DNA of 64,000 bases from Candidatus Planktophila sp. (GTDB taxonomy: Bacteria; Actinomycetota; Actinomycetes; Nanopelagicales; Nanopelagicaceae): positions 117,137 through 181,136 of the forward strand of contig JAFMBT010000001.1 of the NCBI GenBank assembly GCA_017858325.1, read 5' to 3'. Under the pieces are notes generated by a model that worked only from the letters and a program-made list of their open reading frames with translations, did no database searches and was not told the origin of the DNA. The position numbers were made by a program, and so were the translations under genes. Positions 1-8,712 of the stretch are shown in pieces (positions within the stretch are counted from its first letter, which is position 1; each line of letters starts with the position of its first letter).

Positions 1-6
1 ACCGCC

Positions 7-1491
7 ATGGTTGCACGCATTAAGGGACCGACAGATCATGTCGTTGTTGTTGGCGCTGGTCTTGCTGGCTTAAGTGCTGCGCTACGCCTTGCCGGTGCGG
101 GACGCAAGGTGACAGTCCTAGAACGCGAAAGCGTTCCCGGTGGTCGCAATGGGCTCCTTAAAAAAGATGGGTATGCCTTCGACACTGGTCCTTCAGTTCT
201 GACTATGCCCTCTCTCATTCAAGATGCATTTTCATGTGTCGGTGAAGATATGAAAGATTGGCTGGAATTAACACCGGTCAAGCCTCTCTATCGCGCCTTT
301 TATCATGATGGAAGCGTGATTGATGTACATGCAAATACGGCAGAGATGGAAGAGGAGATTAGGCGAACAGTAAGTGCTGAAGAAGCACTTGGGTATCGTC
401 GCTATGTAGATTTTGTCACGAAGCTATATAAGTATGAGATGAATGATTTTATTGATCGAAATATTGATTCCCCCTTTAACTTGCTTACACCAAATCTTGC
501 TCGACTTATTGCACTCGGTGGATTTAGGAAGCTTTCACCAAAGGTTAATCAATTTCTTAAAGACCCTCGCCTACAAAAGGTGTACTCATTCCAAGCCATG
601 TATGCCGGAGTGAGCCCCCAACAAGCACTTGCTATCTATGCAGTTATTGCCTACATGGATTCCGTTAACGGTGTCTTCTTTCCTAAAGGTGGAATGCACG
701 CAGTCCCCCGTGCACTGGCGGCAGCGGCCGAAAAGCATGGAGTGACCTTTAAGTACGACACAGAGGTCACCGGCGTAGATGTTGTAAATTCACGTGCTCG
801 CGCCGTTACAACTGCAACGGGTGAACGTTATGAATGTGATGCCCTAGTGATGAACCCAGATTTACCTGTTGTCTGGCGCGATCTTCTAGGTAAAACTCCG
901 CTGAATATCAAGCGTCTTAAGTATTCGCCTTCCTGTGTGACTTTACTCGTTGGGTCCTCAAAGAAATATGAGCACACCGCTCATCACAATATTCACTTTG
1001 GGCAATCCTGGGATGGCGTATTTGATGAATTAATAAAAAAGAAAGTCTTAATGACAGACCCGTCAGTACTTGTCACGATTCAAAGCAAGGACGACCCATC
1101 CCTAGCTCCTGCCGGAAAAGAGTCGTATTACATTCTCTATCCCACCCCTAACCTTGATGCCGACATTGATTGGAAAAAACAGGCTGGTCCATACCGTGAT
1201 CACATGGTAAAAACTCTAGAAGATCGTGGCTATACCGATTTCAGCGCTGGCATTGAGACTGAAGTAATGACAACACCACTTGATTGGCAAGATCAAGGAA
1301 TGGAGCGCGGAGCACCTTTTGCAAGTGCACACACATTTTTCCAAACCGGACCGTTTCGACCACGTAACATCGCTGCCGGATTTGAAAATATTGTCTTTGC
1401 TGGATCTGGAACTCAGCCAGGAGTGGGAGTTCCCATGGTTTTGATCTCAGGACGCCTTGCCGCCGAGCGAATCGTCGGACCTGTTAGGTAA
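7..1491 (+). CDS. crtI: Phytoene desaturase (CrtI family)
   Basis: FAD-dependent desaturase that introduces double bonds into phytoene on the way to lycopene; expected to be membrane associated. The N-terminus (about residues 12-32) carries a dinucleotide-binding GAGLAGL motif followed by an acidic ERESVPGGR stretch. The C-terminus has the family signature around FAGSGTQPGVGVPMV (residues about 464-478). Length of 494 residues is normal for bacterial CrtI. The ATG at 7 is the only start that keeps the FAD motif near the N-terminus, although only 6 upstream bases are visible. The stop overlaps the crtB start (TAATG), so the two are translationally coupled. In freshwater actinobacteria such genes often supply retinal or carotenoid for rhodopsins; that link is inference, as no rhodopsin gene is in view. 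Confidence 0.93.
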   Translation: MVARIKGPTDHVVVVGAGLAGLSAALRLAGAGRKVTVLERESVPGGRNGLLKKDGYAFDTGPSVLTMPSLIQDAFSCVGEDMKDWLELTPVKPLYRAFYHDGSVIDVHANTAEMEEEIRRTVSAEEALGYRRYVDFVTKLYKYEMNDFIDRNIDSPFNLLTPNLARLIALGGFRKLSPKVNQFLKDPRLQKVYSFQAMYAGVSPQQALAIYAVIAYMDSVNGVFFPKGGMHAVPRALAAAAEKHGVTFKYDTEVTGVDVVNSRARAVTTATGERYECDALVMNPDLPVVWRDLLGKTPLNIKRLKYSPSCVTLLVGSSKKYEHTAHHNIHFGQSWDGVFDELIKKKVLMTDPSVLVTIQSKDDPSLAPAGKESYYILYPTPNLDADIDWKKQAGPYRDHMVKTLEDRGYTDFSAGIETEVMTTPLDWQDQGMERGAPFASAHTFFQTGPFRPRNIAAGFENIVFAGSGTQPGVGVPMVLISGRLAAERIVGPVR

Positions 1492-2402
1492 TGAACGAGT
1501 TAGATGCTGCAGGGATCTTTGATTCTGCCTTGCGGGCATCGTATAGTGAATGCAAGAGGCTGAACTCGTTACATGGAAAAACGTATTACCTTGCGACTTT
1601 ATTGTTGCCAAAGGGAAAACGGCCATTTGTTCATGCGCTCTATGGTTTTGCTCGGTATGCCGATGAAATCGTTGACGATTTAGCATCAACACTTACCCCT
1701 GAGGAGAAAGCAGAGGCACTCAATACATGGAGCTCTGGCGTCCTCAATGACCTAGCAATTGGTAAAAGCCACGATGCTGTAGGGGCTGCCCTGGTTGATA
1801 CCGTTAAGCGCTTTGATATCCCCCATCAGCACTTTGTTGATTTCCTTCACTCAATGGAGATGGATTTAACGGTGAGCACATATGCCTCATATAAAGATTT
1901 GAGCGAATATGTTTATGGCTCAGCTGCAGTAATTGGCCTGCAAATGGTTCCAATTCTTGGACCTCTCTCCGAAGAGGCTTACCCACCTGCGGAAAAGCTT
2001 GGTATCGCCTTCCAATTGGCCAATTTCATTAGAGATGTTGCCGAAGATCTTGATCGAGGGCGTATCTATTTACCTCTTGAAGAACTCGCTGCCGATGGTG
2101 TTGATCAAGAGATGCTCAATGCACGCAGATTAACCCCCGAAATAGTTCGTGCCCTCAAGTTTCAAATTGCCAGAGTGCGGGAACTGCAGAGAGAAGCTGC
2201 TCCCGGGATTGATTTACTGCACCCCACAAGCAGACCCTGTATTCGAGCCGCGAGTGAGCTTTACTGCGGAATCGTTGATGAAGTGGAAGCTATCGGCTAT
2301 GACATCTTCAATAAGCGGGCACAAACTTCTAAGGCGCGCCGAATTCGTGTTGCAGGAAGAGCATATCGACATGCACTTTCTGCTCGGCGTGCGCTAGACT
2401 AA
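1491..2402 (+). CDS. crtB: Phytoene synthase (squalene/phytoene synthase family)
   Basis: Condenses two geranylgeranyl diphosphates to phytoene, the step before CrtI. Both Asp-rich Mg-diphosphate motifs are visible: YADEIVDD with Asp58 and Asp62, and RDVAEDLDRGRIYLP near residues 180-195. The 303-residue length is typical. The start ATG at 1491 shares one base with the crtI stop, so the pair forms an operon. Ending at 2402, it is followed directly by the TPP riboswitch of the next unit, with no visible terminator hairpin of its own; readthrough from crtB into the riboswitch leader is possible. Confidence 0.93.
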   Translation: MNELDAAGIFDSALRASYSECKRLNSLHGKTYYLATLLLPKGKRPFVHALYGFARYADEIVDDLASTLTPEEKAEALNTWSSGVLNDLAIGKSHDAVGAALVDTVKRFDIPHQHFVDFLHSMEMDLTVSTYASYKDLSEYVYGSAAVIGLQMVPILGPLSEEAYPPAEKLGIAFQLANFIRDVAEDLDRGRIYLPLEELAADGVDQEMLNARRLTPEIVRALKFQIARVRELQREAAPGIDLLHPTSRPCIRAASELYCGIVDEVEAIGYDIFNKRAQTSKARRIRVAGRAYRHALSARRALD

Positions 2403-2403
2403 A

Positions 2404-2500
2404 AACGCGGGAGCACATGCGCTTGTTACAGGCGCTGCTGAGAGGATCTCAACGTGAGATCGACCGCTGGACCCGTCCGGTAATGCGGATGCGGAAAGGA
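2404..2500 (+). ncRNA. TPP (THI-box) riboswitch
   Basis: Thiamine pyrophosphate-sensing leader of the transporter gene at 2508. The conserved parts of the aptamer are visible: CGGGAGC at about 2408-2414, the pyrimidine-sensor CTGAGAGGATC at 2438-2448, and the pyrophosphate-sensor half GGACCCG with TAATGCGGATGCGG at about 2469-2494. A variable hairpin (GATCTC/GAGATC) sits between the two halves at about 2445-2461. The 3' end GCGGAAAGGA runs into the ribosome-binding site (AAAGGA, 2495-2500), so control is most likely by sequestering the translation start rather than by a terminator; no T-rich terminator is seen. Confidence 0.92.
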
Positions 2501-2507
2501 ATCACTT

Positions 2508-3053
2508 ATGTCTACCCTAGAAATCATTGCAGCAACTGTCTCATTCATCGCAGTCTCTCTCGGAGTTACCGGAAAACGTATTACCTGGCCGTTCTGGGTA
2601 ATGGGAAGCGCGCTCTATGGAATCTTCTTCTTCCAATCTGAGTACTTTGCTAGCGCAGTGCTACAGATTGTCTTTATCGCAGCGGCGATTGCGGGTTGGT
2701 TTGGCTGGGGTAAGAAAGGTGCGGTACCTGGACGCCTCAAGAACTCTTATCGCCTTTATTCACTACTAGGTATCGCTGTACTCACTCTTCTTCTTGGACC
2801 AGTACTTGAACGTGTCGGTGCGGCCGCCACATATGCCGATGCTGTGCTTCTCTTCGCATCTATCACCGCACAGATGTTAATGGTCTACCAAAAGTATGAG
2901 GCATGGCCAATGTGGCTTGTTATCAATGTTGGATATACAACGCTTTTCTATTCGCAAGAGCTCTTTCTTACCGCTGCTCTTTACTTGGTTTTCACAGTTG
3001 TTGCGGCGGTCGGGTGGAGGCAGTGGTATGGAACTTATCGCAGCACTCGCTGA
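2508..3053 (+). CDS. pnuT: PnuC-family vitamin transporter, probably thiamine (PnuT)
   Basis: Integral membrane protein of 181 residues with about seven hydrophobic segments and the Trp-rich features of the PnuC family (WPFWVMGSALYG near residues 27-38 and WPMWLVINVGYT near 133-144). PnuC proteins move nicotinamide riboside, riboflavin (PnuX) or thiamine (PnuT) by facilitated diffusion coupled to intracellular phosphorylation. The TPP riboswitch immediately upstream points to thiamine or a thiamine precursor as substrate; the sequence of the protein alone would not decide this. The start at 2508 has the riboswitch-embedded AAAGGA seven bases upstream. It overlaps the kinase gene at 3028 by 26 bases, which suggests that uptake and trapping are coupled. 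Confidence 0.85.
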   Translation: MSTLEIIAATVSFIAVSLGVTGKRITWPFWVMGSALYGIFFFQSEYFASAVLQIVFIAAAIAGWFGWGKKGAVPGRLKNSYRLYSLLGIAVLTLLLGPVLERVGAAATYADAVLLFASITAQMLMVYQKYEAWPMWLVINVGYTTLFYSQELFLTAALYLVFTVVAAVGWRQWYGTYRSTR

Positions 3054-3564
3054 TATTTGTAAGTCATCCGATCAGCCCATCATCGCAATTGATGGGCCGG
3101 CTGGAGCGGGGAAAACAACTCTTGCTACAACACTTTCCCTTGCCCTAGCTAAGGAATTCACGATTACGGTCATACATATGGATGATCTGTATGCCGGGTG
3201 GGATGGTGCGCTTGGTAAATCACTTACTGATTCTTTAACCTGGATCACAAGTTGCCACAAAGTAAAGAAGGATCTGATCTTCGCGCCATTTAATTGGGTT
3301 CAGAACAACTTTGATCCACCGCGCCGTTGTGCGAGCACATCGCTATTGATCCTAGAAGGTGTGGGTAGCTCACAAGTGGCAGTTGAAGAGTTCCTCTCAA
3401 CATCGATCTGGATCGATCTTGATCCAATTATTGGATTCCAGCGCGTGATAGAGCGCGATGGCGAGCAGATTTCAGAGTCGATGAAGGGCTGGCTTGATCG
3501 TCAAGGGCAACACTTCGCTAATGATCGAACGAAAGAGCGCTCTGAATTCATCCTTTCAACATAA
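3028..3564 (+). CDS. P-loop small-molecule kinase (uridine-kinase-like), possible vitamin kinase
   Basis: Protein of 178 residues with a Walker A motif GPAGAGKT near residues 23-30 and a MDDLYAG segment after the second strand, as in uridine kinase and other nucleoside-monophosphate-kinase-fold enzymes. The reading frame stays open upstream, but the ATG at 3028 is preferred because GTGGAGG lies 8 bases before it and the conserved domain begins soon after. It overlaps the transporter gene and shares its TPP-controlled leader. PnuC-type transporters need a kinase to trap the imported vitamin, so a thiamine or precursor kinase is a reasonable inference, but no substrate-specific motif is recognised. 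A nucleoside kinase is the alternative. Confidence 0.7.
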   Translation: MELIAALADICKSSDQPIIAIDGPAGAGKTTLATTLSLALAKEFTITVIHMDDLYAGWDGALGKSLTDSLTWITSCHKVKKDLIFAPFNWVQNNFDPPRRCASTSLLILEGVGSSQVAVEEFLSTSIWIDLDPIIGFQRVIERDGEQISESMKGWLDRQGQHFANDRTKERSEFILST

Positions 3565-3567
3565 AAT
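3562..3567 (+). promoter_or_regulatory. Putative -10 element for leaderless pknB transcript
   Basis: TAAAAT lies exactly 6 bases before the ATG at 3574, and no ribosome-binding site precedes that ATG. The hexamer overlaps the stop codon of the preceding kinase gene. The same spacing is seen before several other genes in this window, which favours a leaderless mRNA. No convincing -35 element is visible. Confidence 0.5.
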
Positions 3568-3573
3568 TCACTC

Positions 3574-5460
3574 ATGTCTGATCTCACTGGCCATCTCATT
3601 GATGGGCGTTATCAACTCCTCAGCCAGATGGGCTCAGGAGGAATGGCTACGATCTATGAAGCTCTCGACACTCGACTTGATCGTCGAGTTGCGGTCAAAA
3701 TCATGCACTCACACCTGGCTCAAGATGAGCAATTTGTCGAACGTTTTATTCGTGAGGCTAAGGCTGCTGCTGCGCTGAGCCATCCCAATATTGTTTCCGT
3801 TCAAGATCAAGGGTGGAATCAGAGCGGAGTACCTGCTGTCTTTATTGTGATGGAGATGGTCGCTGGACATACGCTGCGAGAGTATTTGACGGAGCGCGGA
3901 AGTATTCCAATTGCAGATGGAATTAAGTTCCTGCTTCCAGTCCTTAGCGCACTCGGAGCTGCACATAAATTAGGTATCGTTCATCGTGATGTGAAACCTG
4001 AAAATATTCTCGTCTCTAAAGAAGGCCGAATAAAGATTGCCGACTTTGGATTAGCAAAGGGTGCTCTCATTGGAAGCACCATGACTGCTGAGTCAAGTGT
4101 GATTTTGGGCAGCGTCTCTTATCTTTCTCCAGAACAAGTATCACGGGGAATTGCAGATTCTCGAAGTGATGTGTATTCGGCAGCGATCACTGCTTTTGAA
4201 ATATTCACCGGCACTAAACCATTTGAAGGTGATGAACCAATTCAGATTGCCTTTATGCATGTGAACTCCCAAGTTCCTCGAATCAGTTCACTCGTCGAAA
4301 ATGTTCCTCAAGCACTCGATGACCTTATCTATCGCGCAACACGTGTAGATCCTGATCAGCGTCCACGCGATGCTCAGGAGTTTCACTCTGAGCTACTAGC
4401 TATTTCACACTCCCTTAATCCTGCAGGCCCTCAGCTAAGCCTGGAACTAGACATTCCCATTGCACCAATGCGAGAGAAAAGTAAGAAGCGTTCTGAAAAA
4501 CTTCCTCCACCTGTGCCGATCTCAACGAGTCAAGAGACCACGGATCAGGTGAATGCTCGAAGAAAAGTCAGCAATCGAGTTAAACGTAATCGTTTGATTG
4601 CAGCTGGCTTAACTCTTATCCTTGCACTTACCGGCTGGTGGGTTCTGGCCGGACCTGGAGCTTCAGTAAAATTCCCCTCTGTTGTAGGTGCCAACGTCGA
4701 ACAAGCCAAAACGACACTCGTTGCACTTGGTTTGCAAACCACAATCGTCGAAGAGCGTTTTGATGAGGAGATTCCGAAGGGTCGAGTTATCTCAACGCAA
4801 CCCACAGCTGGAGATTCGATAGCTCCGGGTGGCCTCGTCTCACTGACAGTTTCCAAAGGTGCAGAGCGGTATACCGTGCCCTCGCTCCGAAAGATCACAA
4901 CTGAAGCTGCTACGAACTTGCTCGCCAAAACGCCGTTGCGAATAGGTGATATCACAGAAGTCTTTAACTCCAAGGTGGCGAAAGGATTGATTATCTCTTC
5001 AACACCAAAGGCGGGAATTCAAGTAAAGCGAGATACCCTCGTAGATCTTGTTGTAAGTAAGGGTGTTGAAACATTTAACCTAGTCTCTTACGTTGGCAAA
5101 AACGGTGAGCAGGCGCTGAACGAGTTAACTAGCGCAGGTTTTGATGTAACGCCGACTTATATCTATGACGAAGTAGTGATGCCTGGTGAAGTGATTTCCC
5201 AGAAGCCGGTGGCTGGTGTGGCACTGCCCGCAGGTGCTGGCGTCGAAATATTTATTTCCCAAGGTTCAGCCTTTGTCTTTATCCCAAATGTTTTGCGATA
5301 TACCCAAAAGAGAGCTGTAGCGGTTCTAGAAGATTTAGGACTAGTCGTTGCCAAACCTATAAAGAAGGTGACAAAAACCTCAAAGGTGGTTATCGGTATC
5401 AATCCCAAGGTAGATACCAAGGTCAAACGTGGAACAATGGTGACTCTCACAGTAGGGTGA
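3574..5460 (+). CDS. pknB: PASTA-domain serine/threonine protein kinase
   Basis: Transmembrane receptor kinase of the PknB/Stk family, which links muropeptide or cell-wall signals to phosphorylation of cell-wall and division proteins. The cytoplasmic kinase domain spans about residues 11-275: glycine loop GSGGMA (20-25), catalytic-site Lys42, HRDVKPEN with Asp139, and DFG with Asp157. A basic juxtamembrane linker precedes one membrane segment at about residues 341-360. Four extracytoplasmic PASTA repeats follow (starting near 365, 433, 500 and 566), each with the typical VSKG or VTVG ending. Length of 628 residues is usual for the family. It sits apart from the usual division cluster (pbpA, rodA, pstP are not here). 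A putative leaderless promoter lies at 3562-3567. Confidence 0.95.
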   Translation: MSDLTGHLIDGRYQLLSQMGSGGMATIYEALDTRLDRRVAVKIMHSHLAQDEQFVERFIREAKAAAALSHPNIVSVQDQGWNQSGVPAVFIVMEMVAGHTLREYLTERGSIPIADGIKFLLPVLSALGAAHKLGIVHRDVKPENILVSKEGRIKIADFGLAKGALIGSTMTAESSVILGSVSYLSPEQVSRGIADSRSDVYSAAITAFEIFTGTKPFEGDEPIQIAFMHVNSQVPRISSLVENVPQALDDLIYRATRVDPDQRPRDAQEFHSELLAISHSLNPAGPQLSLELDIPIAPMREKSKKRSEKLPPPVPISTSQETTDQVNARRKVSNRVKRNRLIAAGLTLILALTGWWVLAGPGASVKFPSVVGANVEQAKTTLVALGLQTTIVEERFDEEIPKGRVISTQPTAGDSIAPGGLVSLTVSKGAERYTVPSLRKITTEAATNLLAKTPLRIGDITEVFNSKVAKGLIISSTPKAGIQVKRDTLVDLVVSKGVETFNLVSYVGKNGEQALNELTSAGFDVTPTYIYDEVVMPGEVISQKPVAGVALPAGAGVEIFISQGSAFVFIPNVLRYTQKRAVAVLEDLGLVVAKPIKKVTKTSKVVIGINPKVDTKVKRGTMVTLTVG

Positions 5461-5464
5461 GCCA

Positions 5465-6328
5465 GTGCCTTCTCAATCTCGCCCACGTATCGGCGCCCAC
5501 ACCCCAACTAGTGGTGGAATGGCAAAGCGTTCCATTGAATATGCACGTATTACAGAAGCTGAAGCTATTCAAGTATTTACATCCAATCCGCGTGGTTGGG
5601 CAATGCCTGAGACAAACCATGAAGCAGATGTGCTCTTTCGGGAACGTGCAGAAGAACTAGATCTTGAAGTCTATGTGCACGCTCCTTTCTTGATTAATTT
5701 AGGTTCACCTACCGAGGGAACCTATAAAAATTCATTAACCTCGACGCAGTATTCACTTAAGCGGGGAAAAGAAATTGGGGCGCTCGGAGTCGTAGTCCAC
5801 ACTGGCTCTGCTGTGAATGAAGATTTTATTGAGAGCGCATGGAAGCAAATTCATGAAGGAATGATGCCAATTCTGAATGAGCTCACCGCGGATGCCCCAT
5901 ATCTATTGCTCGAGCCAACAGCAGGTCAAGGCCAATCTCTTGTGAAGCGCTTGGAAGATCTTGAACACTACTTAAAGGCGTTGGAATACCATCCTAAAGT
6001 TGGAATATGTCTTGATACCTGCCATGTCTTTGCAGCGGGCCATGACATAGCAGCTAAAGGTGGAATGAAAGAGACCCTTGATCTCTTAGTTGAAGTCGCA
6101 GGGGCCGAGCGTATTCAACTGATTCATGCAAATGATTCCATGGATGTATGTGGGGCTCTCAAGGATCGCCACCAGAATATTGGTGAAGGATTTATTGGCA
6201 TCGATCCATTTAAGGAATTGCTGGCTCACCCTGCAGTTCTTAACGCACCTCTCATTTTAGAGACTCCAGGCATGGAGCCTGAACATGGAAAAGAGATCGC
6301 TCTACTGAAGAAGTTGCGCAAAGGGTAG
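5465..6328 (+). CDS. nfo: Endonuclease IV (AP endonuclease)
   Basis: Zinc-dependent TIM-barrel enzyme that nicks DNA at abasic sites in base excision repair. The GTG start at 5465 is supported because the conserved first strand RIGAHTPTSGG starts at residue 7; starting at the next Met (residue 19) would delete it. Family signatures include HAPFLINLGSP (near 72-82), VVHTGS, LLLEPTAGQG, GICLDTCHVFAAGHD, and NIGEGFIGIDPF near residues 239-250. Length of 287 residues is typical. It begins 4 bases after the pknB stop and is followed 8 bases later by a transporter gene, so it may be cotranscribed with both. Confidence 0.95.
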   Translation: MPSQSRPRIGAHTPTSGGMAKRSIEYARITEAEAIQVFTSNPRGWAMPETNHEADVLFRERAEELDLEVYVHAPFLINLGSPTEGTYKNSLTSTQYSLKRGKEIGALGVVVHTGSAVNEDFIESAWKQIHEGMMPILNELTADAPYLLLEPTAGQGQSLVKRLEDLEHYLKALEYHPKVGICLDTCHVFAAGHDIAAKGGMKETLDLLVEVAGAERIQLIHANDSMDVCGALKDRHQNIGEGFIGIDPFKELLAHPAVLNAPLILETPGMEPEHGKEIALLKKLRKG

Positions 6329-6336
6329 GTTTTGCT

Positions 6337-7203
6337 ATGTTGACAAGTAGCGCTAATCGCCTGCGCCTGGCACCGGTTGCTTTGATTTCTCTGGCAGCTG
6401 CTTGGGGTCTTGCCTTTGTTATTATGAAAGATTCGATCGAACGACAGAGCGTCAATAGTTTTTTATTCACACGCTTTGGAATTGCCACACTTGTTTTATT
6501 GGCTTTACGTCCCATGATTTTTCGCCTGATAACAAAAGAGCTCTTCACAAAAGGTTTTCTAGCAGGACTATTACTTGGCGCTGGTTTTATTCTGCAAACT
6601 GAAGGACTAGCCCGAACCGATGCGGGAATCACAGGATTTATCACCGGACTTTACGTTGTTGCTACCCCACTGATTTCCGCTCTTTTTCTCAAAAAGAAGA
6701 TCACACTCTTCACCTGGGGATGCGTGGGTCTGGCAACTGTTGGTCTGGCACTTCTATCCCTACGTGGATGGGCTATGGGCTTTGGGGAATTTCTGGTGCT
6801 CCTCTGCGCCATTGCCTTTGCATCTCATATTGTGGCTCTTGGCCAATGGAGCGCTGGAAGAGATGTCTATGCGATGACAATCGTTCAACTTTTTGCGGTA
6901 ACGGTGCTGACCGGAAGCTTCGCATTTGTTGAGGGGTATCAGGCTCCTCCTGATAATAATGTGTGGGCAGTTGTCTTTTTCACTGCGATAGTTGCGACAG
7001 CGCTAGGTTTCATTATTCAGACCTGGGCCCAGGCACATATCGAACCAACAAAAGTTGCCGTGATTTTGACGCTGGAAGTTGTATTTGCCGCTTTCTTTGC
7101 AATCACAATTGGCCGTGAAAGCATGACACCGCAAGTACTTCTTGGTGGAGTTATATTATTGATCTCTATGTACCTCATCGTCATTAAAGAGCCATCCCAA
7201 TGA
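6337..7203 (+). CDS. EamA-family drug/metabolite transporter
   Basis: Membrane protein of 288 residues with about ten hydrophobic segments arranged as two EamA repeats (roughly residues 9-135 and 145-282), the architecture of the DMT superfamily of exporters of amino acids and other small metabolites. The first repeat has the usual AAWGLAFVIMKD segment and the FITGLYVVATPLISALF stretch. Its substrate cannot be read from the sequence. It overlaps the threonine aldolase gene by 4 bases (ATGA), so an amino-acid-related substrate is possible but only inferred from linkage. Confidence 0.88.
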   Translation: MLTSSANRLRLAPVALISLAAAWGLAFVIMKDSIERQSVNSFLFTRFGIATLVLLALRPMIFRLITKELFTKGFLAGLLLGAGFILQTEGLARTDAGITGFITGLYVVATPLISALFLKKKITLFTWGCVGLATVGLALLSLRGWAMGFGEFLVLLCAIAFASHIVALGQWSAGRDVYAMTIVQLFAVTVLTGSFAFVEGYQAPPDNNVWAVVFFTAIVATALGFIIQTWAQAHIEPTKVAVILTLEVVFAAFFAITIGRESMTPQVLLGGVILLISMYLIVIKEPSQ

Positions 7204-8231
7204 TTGATCTACGTTCAGATACCGTCACTACACCATCGAAACCGATGCGTGATGTCATAGCAGGTGCTGGAGTAGGCGATGATGTTTACGGTGATGACCC
7301 TACAGTTAATGCACTCGAAGAACGTATCGCAGCGCTCTTTGGAAAGGAGGCAGGGCTCTTTACACCTACTGGGTCTCTAGCAAATCAATTAATGATGCGC
7401 AGCCTTGTGCAGCCTGGCCAAGAAATTCTGGCAGAGGTTAATTCTCATGTTGTCCGGGCAGAGCTGGGGGCGGCTGCGACATTTTCTGGAATCACAACAC
7501 GAACATGGCAAGCATCTTTTGGTCTACTGAACCCAGACCAACCACTTGAAATTGCAACACCCAACGCGGGTCCCTATCTTGTATCAACGGCTGCTATTGC
7601 AATTGAAAATACACATAACTTTGGTGGCGGCACTGTTCAGCCAATCGATCACATAAAAGAGCTCTATGAAGGTGCGCAGAGCCGCGGGATAGCAATCCAT
7701 CTTGATGGTGCACGAATTTGGAATGCCCATATTGCAAGCGGTGTAGGACTTACTGAATATGGCAAGTATGCCGACACGATAAGTGTCTGCTTCTCTAAAG
7801 GGTTGGGCGCTCCGATCGGTTCGATGGCGCTATCAAGTAAAGAACGAATCGACTCGGCGCGTGTGTGGCGTAAGCGTTATGGCGCAGGGATGCGACAGGT
7901 TGGAATTCTCGCAGCGGCTGCAGATTATGCGGTAACCCATCATCTGCAGGATCTTGCCCATGATCATCGTCGCGCAAAATCACTAGCCACTGCTATCGCT
8001 TCTATCAATTCTTCTATTATCGATCCTCTAACAGTCCACACAAATATTGTTGGGTTAAACCTCAAGGTATTGGGCATAACCGCCACCGAACTTGCCGATC
8101 GCACCAAAGGTAAAGGGTTGCTTATAGGCGCACTTGGCACACACTTTGCACGTCTTGTCACTCATCGAGATTTTGATGACACGCAATGTGATGAGGCGAT
8201 AGATATCTTATTGAACTCCCTCGTGGCGTAA
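7200..8231 (+). CDS. ltaE: Low-specificity threonine aldolase (PLP-dependent)
   Basis: Fold-type I PLP enzyme that splits L-threonine or L-allo-threonine into glycine and acetaldehyde. Opening IDLRSDTVTTPS is the family hallmark, followed by GDDVYGDDPTVN. The PLP Lys is expected in CFSKGLGAPIGS (near residues 199-210), and HLDGARIWNA carries the Asp that binds the cofactor ring. Length of 343 residues is normal. Its start overlaps the preceding transporter gene by 4 bases. The 3' end overlaps the convergent ogt gene by 24 bases, a sign of a very compact genome. Confidence 0.94.
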   Translation: MIDLRSDTVTTPSKPMRDVIAGAGVGDDVYGDDPTVNALEERIAALFGKEAGLFTPTGSLANQLMMRSLVQPGQEILAEVNSHVVRAELGAAATFSGITTRTWQASFGLLNPDQPLEIATPNAGPYLVSTAAIAIENTHNFGGGTVQPIDHIKELYEGAQSRGIAIHLDGARIWNAHIASGVGLTEYGKYADTISVCFSKGLGAPIGSMALSSKERIDSARVWRKRYGAGMRQVGILAAAADYAVTHHLQDLAHDHRRAKSLATAIASINSSIIDPLTVHTNIVGLNLKVLGITATELADRTKGKGLLIGALGTHFARLVTHRDFDDTQCDEAIDILLNSLVA

Positions 8232-8702
8232 GAGCCAGAGTTTCTTATTTACTCCGTAGGCATAGTTACCTAGATCTCCGCCAGTTTTAATGATTCGGTG
8301 ACATGGCACAACGAGGACAATTGCATTCTTAGCACATGCGCTGCCAGCTGCACGTACCGCCTTTGGACTTCCTGCCTTTTCGGCCAATTGTGAATACGAG
8401 ATGACTTTTCCTGCTTGCACTTTTCTCATAGATTTCCAAGCAGCCTGTGAGAACACTCCCCCAGGTTGGCTTACCTTGATTGCACTAAATGCAGTGAGAT
8501 CCCCTGCGAAATAATCAGCGATAAGTGGTGAGATACCTGGAATCTTTTTCACGAGCTTACTTTCTGATCCCACATATATGTGATCTAAAGCATCTTTGAG
8601 CGCTCTGACCGAGGAGAAATTCGCACCTAGAAGAATGTCACCGTCGGCGATGAGATTAAGCATACCGATGGGGGTCTTCAGTGATGCAATCTGTAGTGCC
8701 AT
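8208..8702 (-). CDS. ogt: Methylated-DNA-[protein]-cysteine S-methyltransferase
   Basis: Suicide DNA-repair protein that removes alkyl groups from O6-alkylguanine. The acceptor-cysteine motif VVPCHRII is present near residues 131-138, preceded by the helix-turn-helix region YSQLAEKAGSPKAVRAAGSAC. I chose the ATG at 8702 (164 residues) rather than the one at 8741, because the longer form would overlap the end of the upstream DAHP synthase gene and adds no conserved sequence. The gap to that gene is then 10 bases, so it probably belongs to the same unit. The 3' end overlaps convergent ltaE. Confidence 0.9.
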   Translation of the reverse strand: MALQIASLKTPIGMLNLIADGDILLGANFSSVRALKDALDHIYVGSESKLVKKIPGISPLIADYFAGDLTAFSAIKVSQPGGVFSQAAWKSMRKVQAGKVISYSQLAEKAGSPKAVRAAGSACAKNAIVLVVPCHRIIKTGGDLGNYAYGVNKKLWLLRHEGVQ

Positions 8703-8712
8703 GATTTGATCT

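Noticed and set aside
2896..3027. A 44-residue N-terminal extension on the P-loop kinase
   Set aside because: It overlaps the transporter gene in another frame, has no conserved sequence, and the ATG at 3028 has a good ribosome-binding site.
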